Assembly: GCA_022414725.1 (NCBI GenBank)
Contig: CM039464.1
Span: forward strand, 25,820,950 to 25,884,949
Length of the DNA stretch: 64,000 bases
DNA from: Microglena sp. YARC
Lineage: Eukaryota; Chlorophyta; Chlorophyceae; Chlamydomonadales; Chlamydomonadaceae
Direction of reading: 5' to 3'
This document shows positions 24,113-37,900 of this stretch, in pieces. Within the stretch, counting starts at the first letter, position 1. Each line of letters begins with the position of its first letter. A model generated the notes under the pieces. The model saw nothing but the letters and a program-made list of their open reading frames with translations. It had not been told where the DNA came from and ran no database searches. Both the position numbers and the translations under genes were made by a program.

Positions 24113-25582
24113 TCAGGACGGGGAGCAAACTCGCCCTTGCCAAAAGACTTAGGGGAACCTACCAACTCATTGCCATCTCAAATCCAGCTGCCCATGCCAA
24201 ATACCTCCACAACCCACCCACCACCTGTGCCCTAACCATGAGGGACATGGGGCCTCATATATTCCCCGACCCCACCCACCCCATTGGGCCTTCCTACCAC
24301 CCACCTGCCCAAGGCACATAGCTCTCTTCTAGCCCTGGGCAAAGCAACCCACCCACATGCAGACCATGTAGACCCCACTGTCAATGTATCCAGACTCTTC
24401 AACTCTTTCTTGCACATCTTCTGATTCCATGCTTTGGATGTGATTACATGATTAGATAATAAATAATATGAAAAATAAAAAGACTGCAAACAAACGAGCC
24501 AAAGGCTTCAGACAAAGAGACAAAAAACGGACAACGGGGTGAATACTTGGCCTGCCACCCCCAGGGGGGGGGGGGTGGGGGGTGGGGGGGGGCTATATCA
24601 AAAATGGCCTGGGGTGTAAAGGCTCTGACACACATGTCTATCAAGACGAACATGTGTGTGGAAGCATACACATATATACACATAAACATCCAACACCAAC
24701 ATATGTACACACACACATAGCCGTTTGCACCGCCTAGATGGGTTGCTATACCAAAACACCCGAACGCGGCGTACTATCACTAGAGACATTGTACTGCCTG
24801 CACCTCCTCATGGCGGCTCCATGGATAGGGATCGGCAACACATGTCGCATATGCTAAGCATAGCATATGCCATCATATGCTAAGCATAGCATATGCCATC
24901 ATATGCTAAGCATAGCATATGCCATCACATGCTAAGCATAGCATATGCCATCACATGCTAAGCATAGCATATGCCATCATATGCTAAGCATAGCATATGC
25001 CATCACATGCTAAGCATAGCATATGCCATCATATGCTTGTTCATCGATTTTCTTTGTTTTTGTTTTTTGCCTCTGGACCTTCCACAGCACAGGAACGTTT
25101 GTTGGAGACGTAGCCGCTCCCTCATCACAGCACAAGTACACCGTACACCGTTGTTGGAGGCGTAGCCGCTCCCTCATCACAGCACGAGTATGTATCCAAT
25201 CTCTCCGTGCCATACATCAAGCTATGGCCACCCTAGGGATGACAACTGACCTGGACATATCACCCCTCCTAATAATGAGTCAGTCCCCACCTCCCCATGG
25301 GAAACACCCCTACCTCCCTTGGCCAGCTGTTTGGCCTAGGACCCTCCACTGCTACACCCAACCTTGGTATGGGGGAAACACACCTCACCATCCAGACATC
25401 TGAAGAGGCCCACAAGGCTGTTAGATGGGCACTAGGCAGTGACATACATGCTCACCCCCTTGAAATCCCCACGTGCACCATCCTCTTGGCACCACACAAA
25501 TCCACCTATGCCCATAACACCCTCCTAAATCACCATTCAAGGGTTATGGAACTAGTTACTCTACCCACTTAGGCCAAACCCT

Positions 25583-25620
<38 letters not shown>

Positions 25621-26540
25621 TCAGGACGGGGAGCAAACTCGCCCTTGCCAAAAGACTTAGGGGAACCTACCAACTCATTGCCATCTCAAATCCAGCTGCC
25701 CATGCCAAATACCTCCACAACCCACCCACCACCTGTGCCCTAACCATGAGGGACATGGGGGCCTCATATATTCCCCGACCCCCACCCACCCCATTGGGCC
25801 TTCCTACCACCCACCTGCCAAGGCACATAGCTCTCTTCTAGCCCTGGGCAAAGCAACCCACCCACATGCAGACCATGTAGACCCACTGTCAATGTATCCA
25901 GACTCTTCAACTCTTTCTTGCACATCTTCTGATTCCATGCTTTGGATGTGATTACATGATTAGATAATAAATAATATGAAAAATAAAAAGACTGCAAACA
26001 AACGAGCCAAAGGCTTCAGACAAAGAGACAAAAAACGGACAACGGGGTGAATACTTGGCCTGCCACCCCCAGGGGGGGGGGGGGGGGGGGGGCTATATCA
26101 AAAATGGCCTGGGATGTAAAGGCTCTGACACACATGTCTATCAAGACGAACATGTGTGTGGAAGCATACACATATATACACATAAACATCCAACACCAAC
26201 ATATGTACACACACACATAGCCGTTTGCACCGCCTAGATGGGTTGCTATACCAAAACACCCGAACGCGGCGTACTATCACTAGAGACATTGTACTGCCTG
26301 CACCTCCTCATGGCGGCTCATGGATAGGGATCGGCAACACATGTCGCATATGCTAAGCATAGCATATGCCATCATATGCTAAGCATAGCATATGCCATCA
26401 TATGCTAAGCATAGCATATGCCATCACATGCTAAGCATAGCATATGCCATCATATGCTAAGCATAGCATATGCCATCACATGCTAAGCATAGCATATGCC
26501 ATCATATGCTTGTTCATCGATTTTCTTTGTTTTTGTTTTT
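20561..26540 (+). repeat. Macrosatellite, four tandem units of about 1.5 kb
   Basis: Units start at CCTCTGGACCTTCCACAGCA at 20561, 22060, 23563 and 25070 (periods 1499, 1503 and 1507). Each has the LINE fragment, a poly-C tract, an AT-rich stretch, a poly-G tract, a CATATATACACATAAACATC block and an array of a 28-bp near-palindrome. The units are almost identical except for homopolymer length. The last unit lacks the next start and runs into the HCP 3' flank. No complete gene is present. Confidence 0.95.
21836..22025 (+). repeat. 28-bp near-palindrome array (also in the other three units)
   Basis: Seven units of CATATGCTAAGCATAGCATATG plus CCATCA in the first three units of the macrosatellite and six in the last. 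The other arrays are at about 23338-23530, 24845-25040 and 26342-26515. Each unit can fold on itself (CATATGCTA against TAGCATATG). Confidence 0.9.
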
Positions 26541-26661
26541 GTTTTGTTGTTTTTTTGCTGTTGTTTTGGTCGGCAACGCTCGTGCTTTTATATGCTTAGC
26601 ATATGCTCGGCAAATGTTTTCCCCGTATCAAATGCTACGCCGATCCCTCTACTCATGCCTG

Positions 26662-26904
26662 CTAGTGCTTTGCAATCATTGCCTTGACCTCCTCCTCGGG
26701 GTGTGCCTGGTCCGCGGGTATCAGACCAAACTTGTCAACCATCACAGCCACAGCGTCGGCCGTCAAGAAGGCAGGCAGACGGGGGCCTAGACGGATATTG
26801 CGCACGCCCAGGTGCAGCAGCGTCAGCAGCACTGCCACCGCCTTTTGCTCAAACCAGGACAGGTCTAGGCTCAGCGGGAGGCTGTTGATGTCGGTCTTGA
26901 ATGC
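26662..26904 (-). CDS. HCP: HCP exon 12 (C-terminus)
   Basis: It follows CACACAG and encodes 80 residues plus TAG. It contains [20 protein letters not shown] (the Glu is a hybrid-cluster ligand), then [17 protein letters not shown], and ends [11 protein letters not shown]. It joins exon 11 in phase 0. Confidence 0.92.
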   Translation of the reverse strand, partial: AFKTDINSLPLSLDLSWFEQKAVAVLLTLLHLGVRNIRLGPRLPAFLTADAVAVMVDKFGLIPADQAHPEEEVKAMIAKH

Positions 26905-29303
26905 CTGTGTGGTGTGAAGGTGTGGTGGTGAGTAGGTGTGGCGAGGTTTGTGGTGTGAGGTGGTGTGCAGGTGTGGCAAGGAGATTTGTGGTGAGCAGGA
27001 TTGTGGTGAGCAGGATTGTGGTGAGCAGGATTGTGGTGAGCAGGATTGTGGTGTGTGGTGTGTGGTGAGCAGGATTGTGGTGTGTGGTGTGTGGTGAGCA
27101 GGATTGTGGTGTGGTGTGTGGTGTGTGGTGTGTGGTGTGTGGTGAGCAGGATTGTGGTGTGTGGTGTGTGGTGAGCAGGATTGTGGTGTGTGGTGAGCAG
27201 GATTGTGGTGAGCAGGATTGTGGTGTGTGGTGTGTGGTGAGCAGGATTGTGGTGTGTGGTGAGCAGGATTGTGGTGAGCAGGATTGTGGTGTGTGGTGAG
27301 CAGGATTGTGGTGTGTGGTGTGTGGTGAGCAGGATTGTGGTGTGTGGTGTGTGGTGTGTGGTGTGTGGTGTGTGGTGAGCAGGATTGTGGTGTGTGGTGT
27401 GTGGTGAGCAGGATTGTGGTGTGTGGTGTGTGGTGAGCAGGATTGTGGTGTGAGGTGTGCAGGTGTGGCAAGGAGATTTGTGGTGTGTGGTGAGCAGGAT
27501 TGTGGTGTGTGGTGTGCAGGTGTGTCAGTTTACTATGCCTACCATCCCCCTTCTCTTCCTTCACCCCCGCACCCCAAGCTCCATAGCAACCACCAAACAC
27601 ACTCAAACACAGACAAACATGCACACATATACAGGACATACATGCATACACATATACGCATATACATGCACACATACACATATATGCATGTACATGCACA
27701 CATACATACATACACATATACGCATGTACATGCACACATACATACACATATACGCATGTACATGCACACATAAATGCATACACATATACGCATGTACATG
27801 CACACATACATACATCCACATATACGCATGTACATGCATACATACATACATACACATATACACATGTAGATGCACACATACATACATACACATATATACA
27901 CATATTTTACACCTTTGCTGGGTCTCCCTACAGCCAACCTTCGCCTGAGTGGGACCTAACTTGAATCTTATCAATACTGGGGCCAGCAATGGGGGACCTG
28001 GCCACTAGGAACAGAAGTTACTGTTACTGAATACTGTTGCTGAATCACGCTAAGCAAAGAGTGGCATCTTCTCCCTACCTTAGCCAGCTCCATGGCCCTC
28101 TCTCTCCGACACACACTCCCCCGCCACCCCCATCAACAATAGTGGCCTCTTCTCCACAGCATAATCAGCTTCATGCCCCCCCCCCCCCCCCCCCCCCCAA
28201 CCCCACCCCACCCCAATACACCCCCACACCCACACCCACAACCCCCACCCCCTCACCTTGGCCAGCTCCATGGCACCCACCACGGCACCCACACACATTA
28301 GCCAGCTTCATGCCTCCCCCCCTCCCCTCCCCCCCCCCCCACACACACATACCTTGGCCAGCTCCATGGCAACCACAACAGCGGAGTAGGCGTCATTGCA
28401 CTGTCCCATGTCCATCAGACGGGGTAGCTCAGTGCCTAGGGTGGTGCAGTACAAAGTGGGGGTGGCGTGTGTGGGTGGTGTACGTGTGTGTGGGTGGTGG
28501 TGTGTGTATTGGGGTGGTGCAGCAAAACATGGGTGTTGTGGTAGGGGCTTGAATGTGTGTGTATGTTTGGTGTGGTGCTGTACAGAGTGAGGATGGGGTG
28601 CATGTGAGTGAGTATGTGTTGACGGGGGGGGGGGAGGAGTCGTATTAATGCTACGCCGATCCCTCTGCTCATGCCTGATAGTGCATTGCAATCATGGCTT
28701 TAACCTCATCCTTGGGGTGTTCCTCGTCCGCAAAAACAGGGAATGAATGGGCAAGAGGATGTGAGTGCAGTATAACATGATTATACTGGGTATTTTACAA
28801 GCGCAGAGGGGCCCAAAAGCAGGTGCATATTACCAGGGCAGTACCATATTACCAGGGCAGTACCATATTACCAGGGCAGTACCATATTACCAGGGCAGTA
28901 CCATATTACCAGGGCAGTACCATATTACCAGGGCAGTACCATATTACCAGAGCAGTACCATATTACCAGGGCAGTACCATATTACCAGGGCAGTACCATA
29001 TTACCAGGGCAGTACCAAATTACCAGGGCAGTACCATATTACCAGAGCAGTACCATATTACCAGTGCAGTACCATATTACCAGGGCAGTACCATATTGTT
29101 TGTGTGTATGTATGTGTGTGTGTATGTATGTGTGTGTATGTATGTGTTTGTGTGTATGTATGTGTGTGTATGTGTGTATGTGTTTGTGTGTATGTATGTG
29201 TTTGTGTGTATGTATGTGTGTGTATGTGTATGTGTTGTGTGTGTGTGGGGGGGGGGGGGTCCTCATACCTGGAATGTTTTCTGAAGTCTTGTGTATGTAT
29301 GTA

Positions 29304-29363
<60 letters not shown>

Positions 29364-29652
29364 GGGGGGAGGGGGGGGGTTTCCTCATACCTGGAATGTT
29401 TCCGAAGTCTTGGTCAAAGAGTCGAAACTTGCCACAGCCAAGTGTTAAGATGAGCGTCTCTTGCGGCATGTAATGAAAGAGCTGGCTGTAATACTTTCGC
29501 TGCGGCTCATTGCCGTCACAACCGCCAATCAGAAAGATGTGCTCCAGCCGCCCCTCCTACAAAGAAATGATAACAAATTGGTGTGGACAAGAAAGAAAAT
29601 GGAGAGAGGGAGAGGGAGTGTGTGTGTGAGCTTGTGTTTTGGTGAGTGTGAG

Positions 29653-29715
<63 letters not shown>

Positions 29716-32700
29716 CCACAAACACACCTCAATGGCCTTGATGACATCACCAGCGGCACCCAGGACTGTGTTGTGACCAAATCCAACTGTCAAGGTCTTA
29801 GCTGGCAGGTTGGCCACATCGGATTGGACAAAGCCAGGAAGGTCTTGGGCCCGTTGAATGACTTCGGAAAAGTCCTTCTCGGCAATGTGGCGGACACCAG
29901 AGACGCCCGTCTCGTTTGTGGTGAAGATGTTATTCCTGGTGGTGGTGAGTTTATGTGTGTGTCAATTGTTTGTGTGTGTGGAGAGGGGGGGGGGGGGGGG
30001 GGGGGCGGGGGGGGGGGGGGGGGGGGGTATGTGTGTGCGTGTGTGTGGGGTAAAAACTAAGATTTGTTTTATAAACAAGGGCGTGTTCGTACACACAGAC
30101 ACAGGTGATGCGTGCATTGCTTGTAATGTAGCGGACACCAGAGACGCCTGTCTCGTTCGTAGTGACGAAGGCAGAGAAGTGTGTACGTATGTGTGGGTGG
30201 GGGGGTGGTGGGGGGGGGTATGAGCATGCAAACCAAAAGCGATTAGTGCATTGCTTGAAATCACACACACACCAATGCAGCTGAATCACGCTAACAAACA
30301 CTGCTTACCTGTATGACGACATGGGCTCCAGGGCGCAGTTGGTTGTGATGAGGACAGCACGCACACACGCACTCGGACACAAACACGCACACACAAACAC
30401 ACACACACAAACATGCACGCACACACACACACTCACACACGAATGCAGCTGAATCACGCTAGCAAACACTGCTTACCTGTATGACGACATGGGCTCCAGG
30501 ACGCAGTTGGTTGTGACGAGGATAGCACCTGGGAAGTTGGAAAAGTTTGCATTTTAGTGGTGGTTGTTGGTGTTGGTGTTGGTGGTGGCGGTGATGGTGG
30601 TTGTGTGGGGTCATGGTGGTGTGTGGTGGTGTGTGGTGGTGGAGTTTATGGTGTTTGTGGTGGTGAGTGGATTAGTTGTGATGCATGTACGTTTATGGTA
30701 TGTGGTGGTGGTGTGAGACAGTGTTGATGTGGTGGTGGTGGTGGTGGAGTTGATGGTGTTTGTGTGGTGGTGAGTGGGATTAGTTGTGATGCATGTACGT
30801 TTATGGTATGTGATGGTGGTGTGAGACAGTGTTGATGTGGTGGTGGTGGTGTGTGGCAGTGGTGGTGATGGTGTTTGTTTGGTGGTGAGTGGGAATATTT
30901 GTGATGCATGTACGTATGTGGTGATGGTGGTGTGTGGTGGTGGCGGTGTGTGGTGGTGGTGGTGTTTGTGTAGTGATGAGTGGGGATAGTGGGGATACAT
31001 GTGTATGTGTATGTGTATGTGTGTGTGTATGTGTGGTGATGGTGGTATGTGGTGGTTGTAGTGGGAAAAGTGTGATGGTCGTGGGGTTGGGTGGTGGTGG
31101 TGGTGTGGTGGTGTGTGACGTGTGTGAGTCCATCTTGTGTGGTGTGTGTATGTGTATGTGCATGTGTGTGTGTGGTGTGTGAGTCTGTTTTGTGTGGTGT
31201 GTGTATGTGCATGTGCATGTGTGTGTGTGGTGTGTGAGTCTGTTTTGTGTGGTATGTGTATGTGCATGTGTGTGTGTGGTGTGTGAGTCTGTTTTGTGTG
31301 GTGCGTGTATGTGCATGTGTGCGTGTGGTAGTAGTGTGGTGGTGTAGCAGTGTACCTGGAAGGTGGCGAATTCACTCTTTTGGCGGTACCAAGCGCCGCC
31401 GAAGTGCCCCACCAGGTGTGGGTACTTGAGGAGACCGGGGTAGGAGTGCCCAGGGAGCATCTCTCCATGGGTGTAGACGTTGATGCCCGTGCCCTCAGTC
31501 TGCTTGAGGAGCAGCTCCAGGTCATGCATGTCGTGGCCCTGCATGGTTGGTTGGTTGGTTGGTTGCGTGGGTGCTTGAGGCGCAGCTCCAGATCGCGCAT
31601 GTCATGGCCCTGCTTGGTTGGTTGGTTAGTTGGTTGGTTGGTTGGCTGGGTGGATGCTTGAGGAGCAGCTCCAGGTCATGCATGTCATGGCCCTGCATGG
31701 TTGATTGGTTGGGTGGACGTTGGGCGGTGGGTGGGTGCTTTAGGAGCAGCTCCAGGTTGTGCATGTCATGGCCCTGTGTGGTTAGGTGGTTGATTGGTTG
31801 CTAGATAGGTTGGTTGGTTGGTTGGTTGGTTGAGGAGCAGCTCCAGGTAGTGTATGCTATGGCCTTGTCAGGTTGGTTGGTTGGTTGATTGGTCACTTTG
31901 TTGGTTGGTTGGTTGGTCACTTTGTTGGTTGGTTGGTTGGTTGATTGGTCACGTAGGTCACCGTCACAGTTAACCCTTATCCATAAAACTTTGCCAACTC
32001 GCCGTGATCAGGACAGCCTTGCCAGCCACCCTAAACCCTTGCTAGCTCACCGCAACCAGGACAGCCTTGCCAGTCACCCACCCACCAGTCACCCTAAACC
32101 CTTGCTAGCTCACTGCAACCAGGACAGCCTTGCCAGTCACCCACCCACCAGTCACCCTAAACCCTTGCTAGCTCACCGTGATCAGGATGGCCTTGCCAAC
32201 CACCGGCTTCAATGACACCTGCCCCGGGGTGGGGTGCCCAAAGCTTGTAGTGTGCGCCCTGTCCAGCAGAGCCAGCACCTTCAGGTTAGTTTCTCCCACA
32301 CCCATGCATCCGGCCAGCACGGCGTCCACCTCCAAGCATTCGGGGCTACAGAGGAAGGCAAGCAGGCGCTGCGTGTCTGCATACACACTCTCGTCGGTAA
32401 AACCCAGTGCCTCTGCGGGTGGGTGGGGGGTGAGTGAGTGGGTGGGTGGGTGAGTGAATGAGCGAGTGAGCGAGTGAGTGGGTGGGTGAGGAAGGGAGGG
32501 AGGGAGGGAGACACACAAATAGGGTGAGCAAACACTGTAGGAGGGAGGTAGGGAGGCAGGGAAGGCCACTGCGTGTTTGCTCACTCTATCTGTGAGTCCC
32601 CCTCCTCCTCTCCCCTCTCCCTCCCCTCTCTGGTAAACGGTGTTACACAATTTAATTACGGTCCAGCCACACAGGAATCAAAAACACCAAAAATAGCATT

Positions 32701-33143
32701 AGGAATAAGTCATCTAGTCAACCCTATTATTAAGAAAGTACAGTAAGCCATCTAACTAAGATCTAGTGAAGATTCAACCGAGGCAAGGAGGAAAGACCAT
32801 CATTCTCACACTTAGGGATGATCTTCAAGCCACAAACAAATTGGTACCTACAGGCCCAAGACAGCACAAGCTGGAGGGCGGACATCAAAGACGCCCGAGA
32901 CATAGACACATAGAATGACAATTATAGAAACTATCACCTTCTGGCTTAATTTGCCTACATTGTTTTTTTTATGACAATTATAGAAACTCACCTTCTGGCT
33001 TAGTTTGCCTGCATTGGTTTTTGTGTGCTTAGATATTTGGATTCTTTTCTGGGCTAGAACTGTGCCTTTGAAATTTGTTTCAATATTTTGAGATGGAATT
33101 GATATTTTGAGTTTTTGTGTTACGTAGGGACCCCCCCCCCCCC

Positions 33144-33176
<33 letters not shown>

Positions 33177-34920
33177 AAACCACATCTCTTTCCCGCCTGC
33201 AGCACGCACCTGCATGGTGTGCATATGCGCACAGTCCCTTCATGCCATAGCACAGAAGCTCCTGAAGGCCGCACAGGGTGTCACCCAGGGACTTGATGCG
33301 CACAGTGATGGTCGCCTTGTGGCTGAATTCCATCATATCGACCACAGTTGGCGTGTCCTTGCCGGTAGCTTCACGGACTGACCAGTTCAGTGGATGGGCA
33401 GCTCGCCCCAGAGCTTAGAGCAGGTGGGCCAGGGCAGGGCTGGCATTGGCTTCCCAGCAGCTACTAGCGCGGCCTTCAGCTTGTCCTACGTGAAAAATAC
33501 ATTGCAGAAGGTTTGGCAAAATGGACTGCAGGACACAACATATTACAGAACGCTTGCGGACATACTACAAAACGTGCCAGAAAAAGTCAGGCTTCGTCAA
33601 AAAGTCAGGCGGTCGGACATACGGACAACGGGGTAACCCTGCCCTAGAGTAGGGGCTCCCGCCCACTTGAAGAGGGGGGCTCCGCCAAAAATAAAATGTG
33701 CTCTGAGACCATCACAGCTGTTTAGGCATAGGCCTAGCGATTGCTTTTTTTATATGCTTAGCATATGGCAAACACATAATCACATATGCTAAAAGCTCAT
33801 GAACTTGAACTTGGTTACTCATGAACTTGTGTCTCATGAGCTTTTAGCATATGACCAAGTTCAAGTTCAACAATTTAGGCTAAAATCCAATGAAGAAACA
33901 TATGATAGGATACATGTATATGATATATGATAGGATAGGATACCTTGAGTCCATCACAGCTGCGAATGAAGTCGGCCATTCTCTCGTCATCGAAGTTGAC
34001 ATCTGGGTGGGTGGGTTGGTGGGGTTGGGTTGGGTTGGGTGGGGTGGAGTCGGTGGGAGAATCGTTTTACTCTCAAAGTGCGTATCACCACATGATATCA
34101 GAGCCATAAGGTACCATTAAGGGTGAATGAACACTATAAGACAAAGACAAGGCCAAGCTAGACAGTCCACCCCACCCCACGACACCCCACCCACCACCAC
34201 TCCCCAATCCCACCCCACCCACCCAGCCACCGCCACTCCCTGAACACACAGCCTGTTAAGCTGGAGCCTTCCCTGGCGAACATTGCACCATTGTGTGTGT
34301 GTGTGTGTGTGTGTGCTAGAGCCTTCCCTGGTGAACATTGCACCGTTGTGTGTGTGTGTGTGTGTGCTAGAGCCTTCCCTGGCCAACATTGCACCGTTGT
34401 GTGTGTGTGTGTGTGTGTGTGCTAGAGCCTTCCCTGGCGAACATTGCACCGTTGTGTGTGTGTGTGTGTGTGCTAGAGCCTTCCCTGGCGAACATTGCAC
34501 CGTTGTGTGTGTGTGTGTGTGTGTGTGCTAGAGCCTTCCCTGGCGAACATTGCACCGTTGTGTGTGTGTGTGTGTGTGCTAGAGCCTTCCCTGGCGAACA
34601 TTGCACCGTTGTGTGTGTGTGTGTGTGCTAGAGCCTTCCCTGGCGAACTTTGCACCGTTGTGTGTGTGTGTGTGTGTGCTAGAGCCTTCCCTGGCGAACA
34701 TTGCACCGTTGTGTGTGTGTGTGTGTGTGTGTGTGCTAGAGCCTTCCCTGGCGAACATTGCACCATTGTTTGTGTGTGCGTGCTAGAGCCTTCCCTGGCG
34801 AACATTGCACCGTTGTGTGTGTGTGTGTGTGTGTGCTAGAGCCTTCCCTGGCGAACATTGCACCGTTGTGTGTGTGTGTGTGTGTGTGTGCTAGAGCCTT
34901 CCCTGGCGAACATTGCACCG

Positions 34921-34961
<41 letters not shown>

Positions 34962-37900
34962 AGAGCCTTCCCTGGCGAACATTGCACCGTTGTGTGTGTG
35001 TGTGTGATGTGCTAGAGCCTTCCCTGGCGAACATTGCACCGTTGTGTGTGTGTGTGTGTGTGTGTGCTAGAGCCTTCCCTGGCGAACATTGCACCGTTGT
35101 GTGTGTGTGTGTGTGTGTGTGTGCTAGAGCCTTCCCTGGCGAACATTGCACCGTTGTGTGTGTGTGTGTGTGCTAGAGCCTTCCCTGGCGAACATTGCAC
35201 CGTTGTGTGTGTGTGTGTGTGTGCTAGAGCCTTCCCTGGCGAACATTGCATTGCACCGTTGTGTGTGTGTGTGTGTGTGTGTGTGTGCTAGAGCCTTCCC
35301 TGGCGAACATTGCACCGTTGTGCGTGTGTGTGTGTGTGTGTGTGTGCTAGAGCCTTCCCTGCGAACATTGCACCGTTGTGTGTGTGTGTGTGTGTGTGCT
35401 AGAGCCTTCCCTGGCGAACATTGCACCGTTGTGTGTGTGTGTGTGTGTGTGTGCTAGAGCCTTCCCTGGCGAACATTGCACCGTTGTGTGTGTGTGTGTG
35501 TGTGTGTGTGCTAGAGCCTTCCCTGGCGATCATTGCACCGTTGTGTGCGTGTGTGTGTGTGTGCTAGAGCCTTCCCTGGCTATCGCGGATCAGTCTATGG
35601 AAGACTAAGACAAGGCCAAGCTAGACAGTCCAGGGGGGGAGTTCAGTGGACGGGGTAGGGGGGATTGGGGGATTGGCTCATCATCAAAGTTGACACCTGG
35701 ATGGGTGGGGGAGAAGTGTGTGTGTGTGTGTGTGTGGGGGGGGGGGGGGGATTGGCTCATCATCAAAGTTGACATCTGGATGGGTGGGGGAGAAGTGTGT
35801 GTGTGTGTGTGGGGGGGGGGGGATTGGCTCATCATCAAAGTTGACATCTGGATGGGTGGGGGAGAAGTGTGTGTGTGTGGGGGGGGGATTGGCTCATTAT
35901 TAAAGTTGACATCTGGATGGGTGGGGGAGAAGTGTGTGTGTGTGTGTGTGGGTGTGGGGTGGGGGATTGGCTCATCATCAAAGTTGACATCTGGATGGGT
36001 GGGGGGAGAAGTGTGTGTGTGTGGGGGGGGGGAGGATTGGCTCATTATTAAAGCTGACATCTGGATGGGTGGGGAGAAGTGTGTGTGTGTGGGGGGGGGG
36101 ATTGGCTCATTATTGAAGTTGACATCTGGATGGGCGAGGGAGAAGTGTGTGTGTGGGGTGTGGGGTGGGGATTGGCTCATCATCAAAGTTGACATCTGGA
36201 TGGTGTGAGGGAGAAGTGTGTGTGTGGGGTGGGGGATTGGCTCATTATTAAAGTTGACATCTGGATGGTGGGGGAGAAGTGTGTGTGTGTGTGCATGCGT
36301 GGGGGGGGGGGGGGGGGGGGGGGATTGGCTCATTATTAAAGTTGACATCTGGATGGGTGGGGGAGAAGTGTGTGTGTGTGTGTGGTGGTGGTGGTGGTGG
36401 GGGGATTGGCTCATTATTAAGTTGACATCTGGATGGGTAAGTTGGAGGTGAGGGGGACTGTCTGTGTGAAAACATTGCACCGTTGAAGACGCAGACTCAA
36501 TCATAACTAAATTAAATGATACACATATATAATTAAACATTATATTGAATTAAAAATGTTTTACTGGTCAAGGTGGAGAACATTGCACCGTTGTGTGTGT
36601 GTGTGTATGTTTTATGTGTGTGTTTGTGTGAGAGTGTGTGTGTGTATGCCTGCGTGTATGGGTGTGTATGGCTGTGTGGGTAATTCAAAATCAGAATACA
36701 GAAGCGTGACTCACTGGTTAAGGTGGAGAACATTTCACCGGTGTGTGTGTGTGTGTGTGGGTGTGTGTGTATGGGTGTGTATGGGTGTGTGTCTGTGGGG
36801 GGGGGTAATTCAAAATCAGAATACAGAAGCGTGACTCACTGGTTAAGGTGGAGAATATTGCACCGGTGTGTGTGTGTGCGTGTGCCTGTGTGTGGGTGTG
36901 TATGGGTGGGTGGGAGGGTGGGTGATTCAAAATCAGAATACAGAAGCGTGACTCACTGGTTAAGGTGGAGAACATTGCACTGTTGACGAAGGTGTTGACC
37001 TCTTGCAGGTTGACCCCTTGCTGACGCGCATGGTGGGACAGGCAGCACAAGCCTTCGCCTCGTACACAAGCAGATCCTGAAGTCCAGCTACCTGTGAGGG
37101 GGGGGGGGGGGGAGGATGGCTTGTGTGTCTATACACGCACACACACACATACATACATTACATAACATTGCATTACATGCATACATGCATACATATATTA
37201 CATACATACATACACACGCATACATTACATACATTACATGCATACAGGCACACAAGCATACATGCATGCATGCATGCATACATACATACATACATACATA
37301 CATACATACATACATACATACATACATGCATACATATCAAACAAATCCAACCAGATGGTCATCACCTCAGGGCATTGGGCCCGTTGTTCTTAAAGAGTTG
37401 GCCATCCTATTTATTTTCAGCTACGAGCAGCAGCTTCTAGGCAGCTCCCTGAGTCAGCCAATAGGTCAAGCCCCAATATTTCGACAGTTCTCGACATTGG
37501 ATTCTGTCAGCTTCTAGACACACTAGCTTGCGCCAGCTTTGGCTCAATAGCCAGTCAGGAGAGCTTCCTAGAAGCTGCTGTTTATAGCTGAAAAGAAAAA
37601 CACTGGAGTTGGCAGGTCCTTTTAACCCTCAGCAATGGCTCACTTATGGCTGGCCTCCTTTTGGATTGCCACATACCCCTAATCTGAATAAAACCATCAT
37701 CTCCCCAGGATTTGTGACACACGCCCACACTAACACATGTATGTATGTTACAGTCCAGGGGTAGGCCGAATAGGCTTAAGGGACTTGCCCAACCATAAAG
37801 AAGCTTAAAGAGAAAAGGCACTGATGAACTGAACCCCAAACAATCGTATTTCAACGGAGGCTAAGAGTTTGTGCTACAGTGATCATTTAATTCTACAATA

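Noticed and set aside
21836..26515. 28-bp palindromic repeats as a CRISPR array
   Set aside because: There are no unique spacers; units are directly abutting and identical. The context is eukaryotic macrosatellite DNA.
26662..27903. A 413-codon open frame as a protein
   Set aside because: Only the last 80 codons are coding (HCP exon 12). The rest is translated intronic satellite upstream of the acceptor at 26905.
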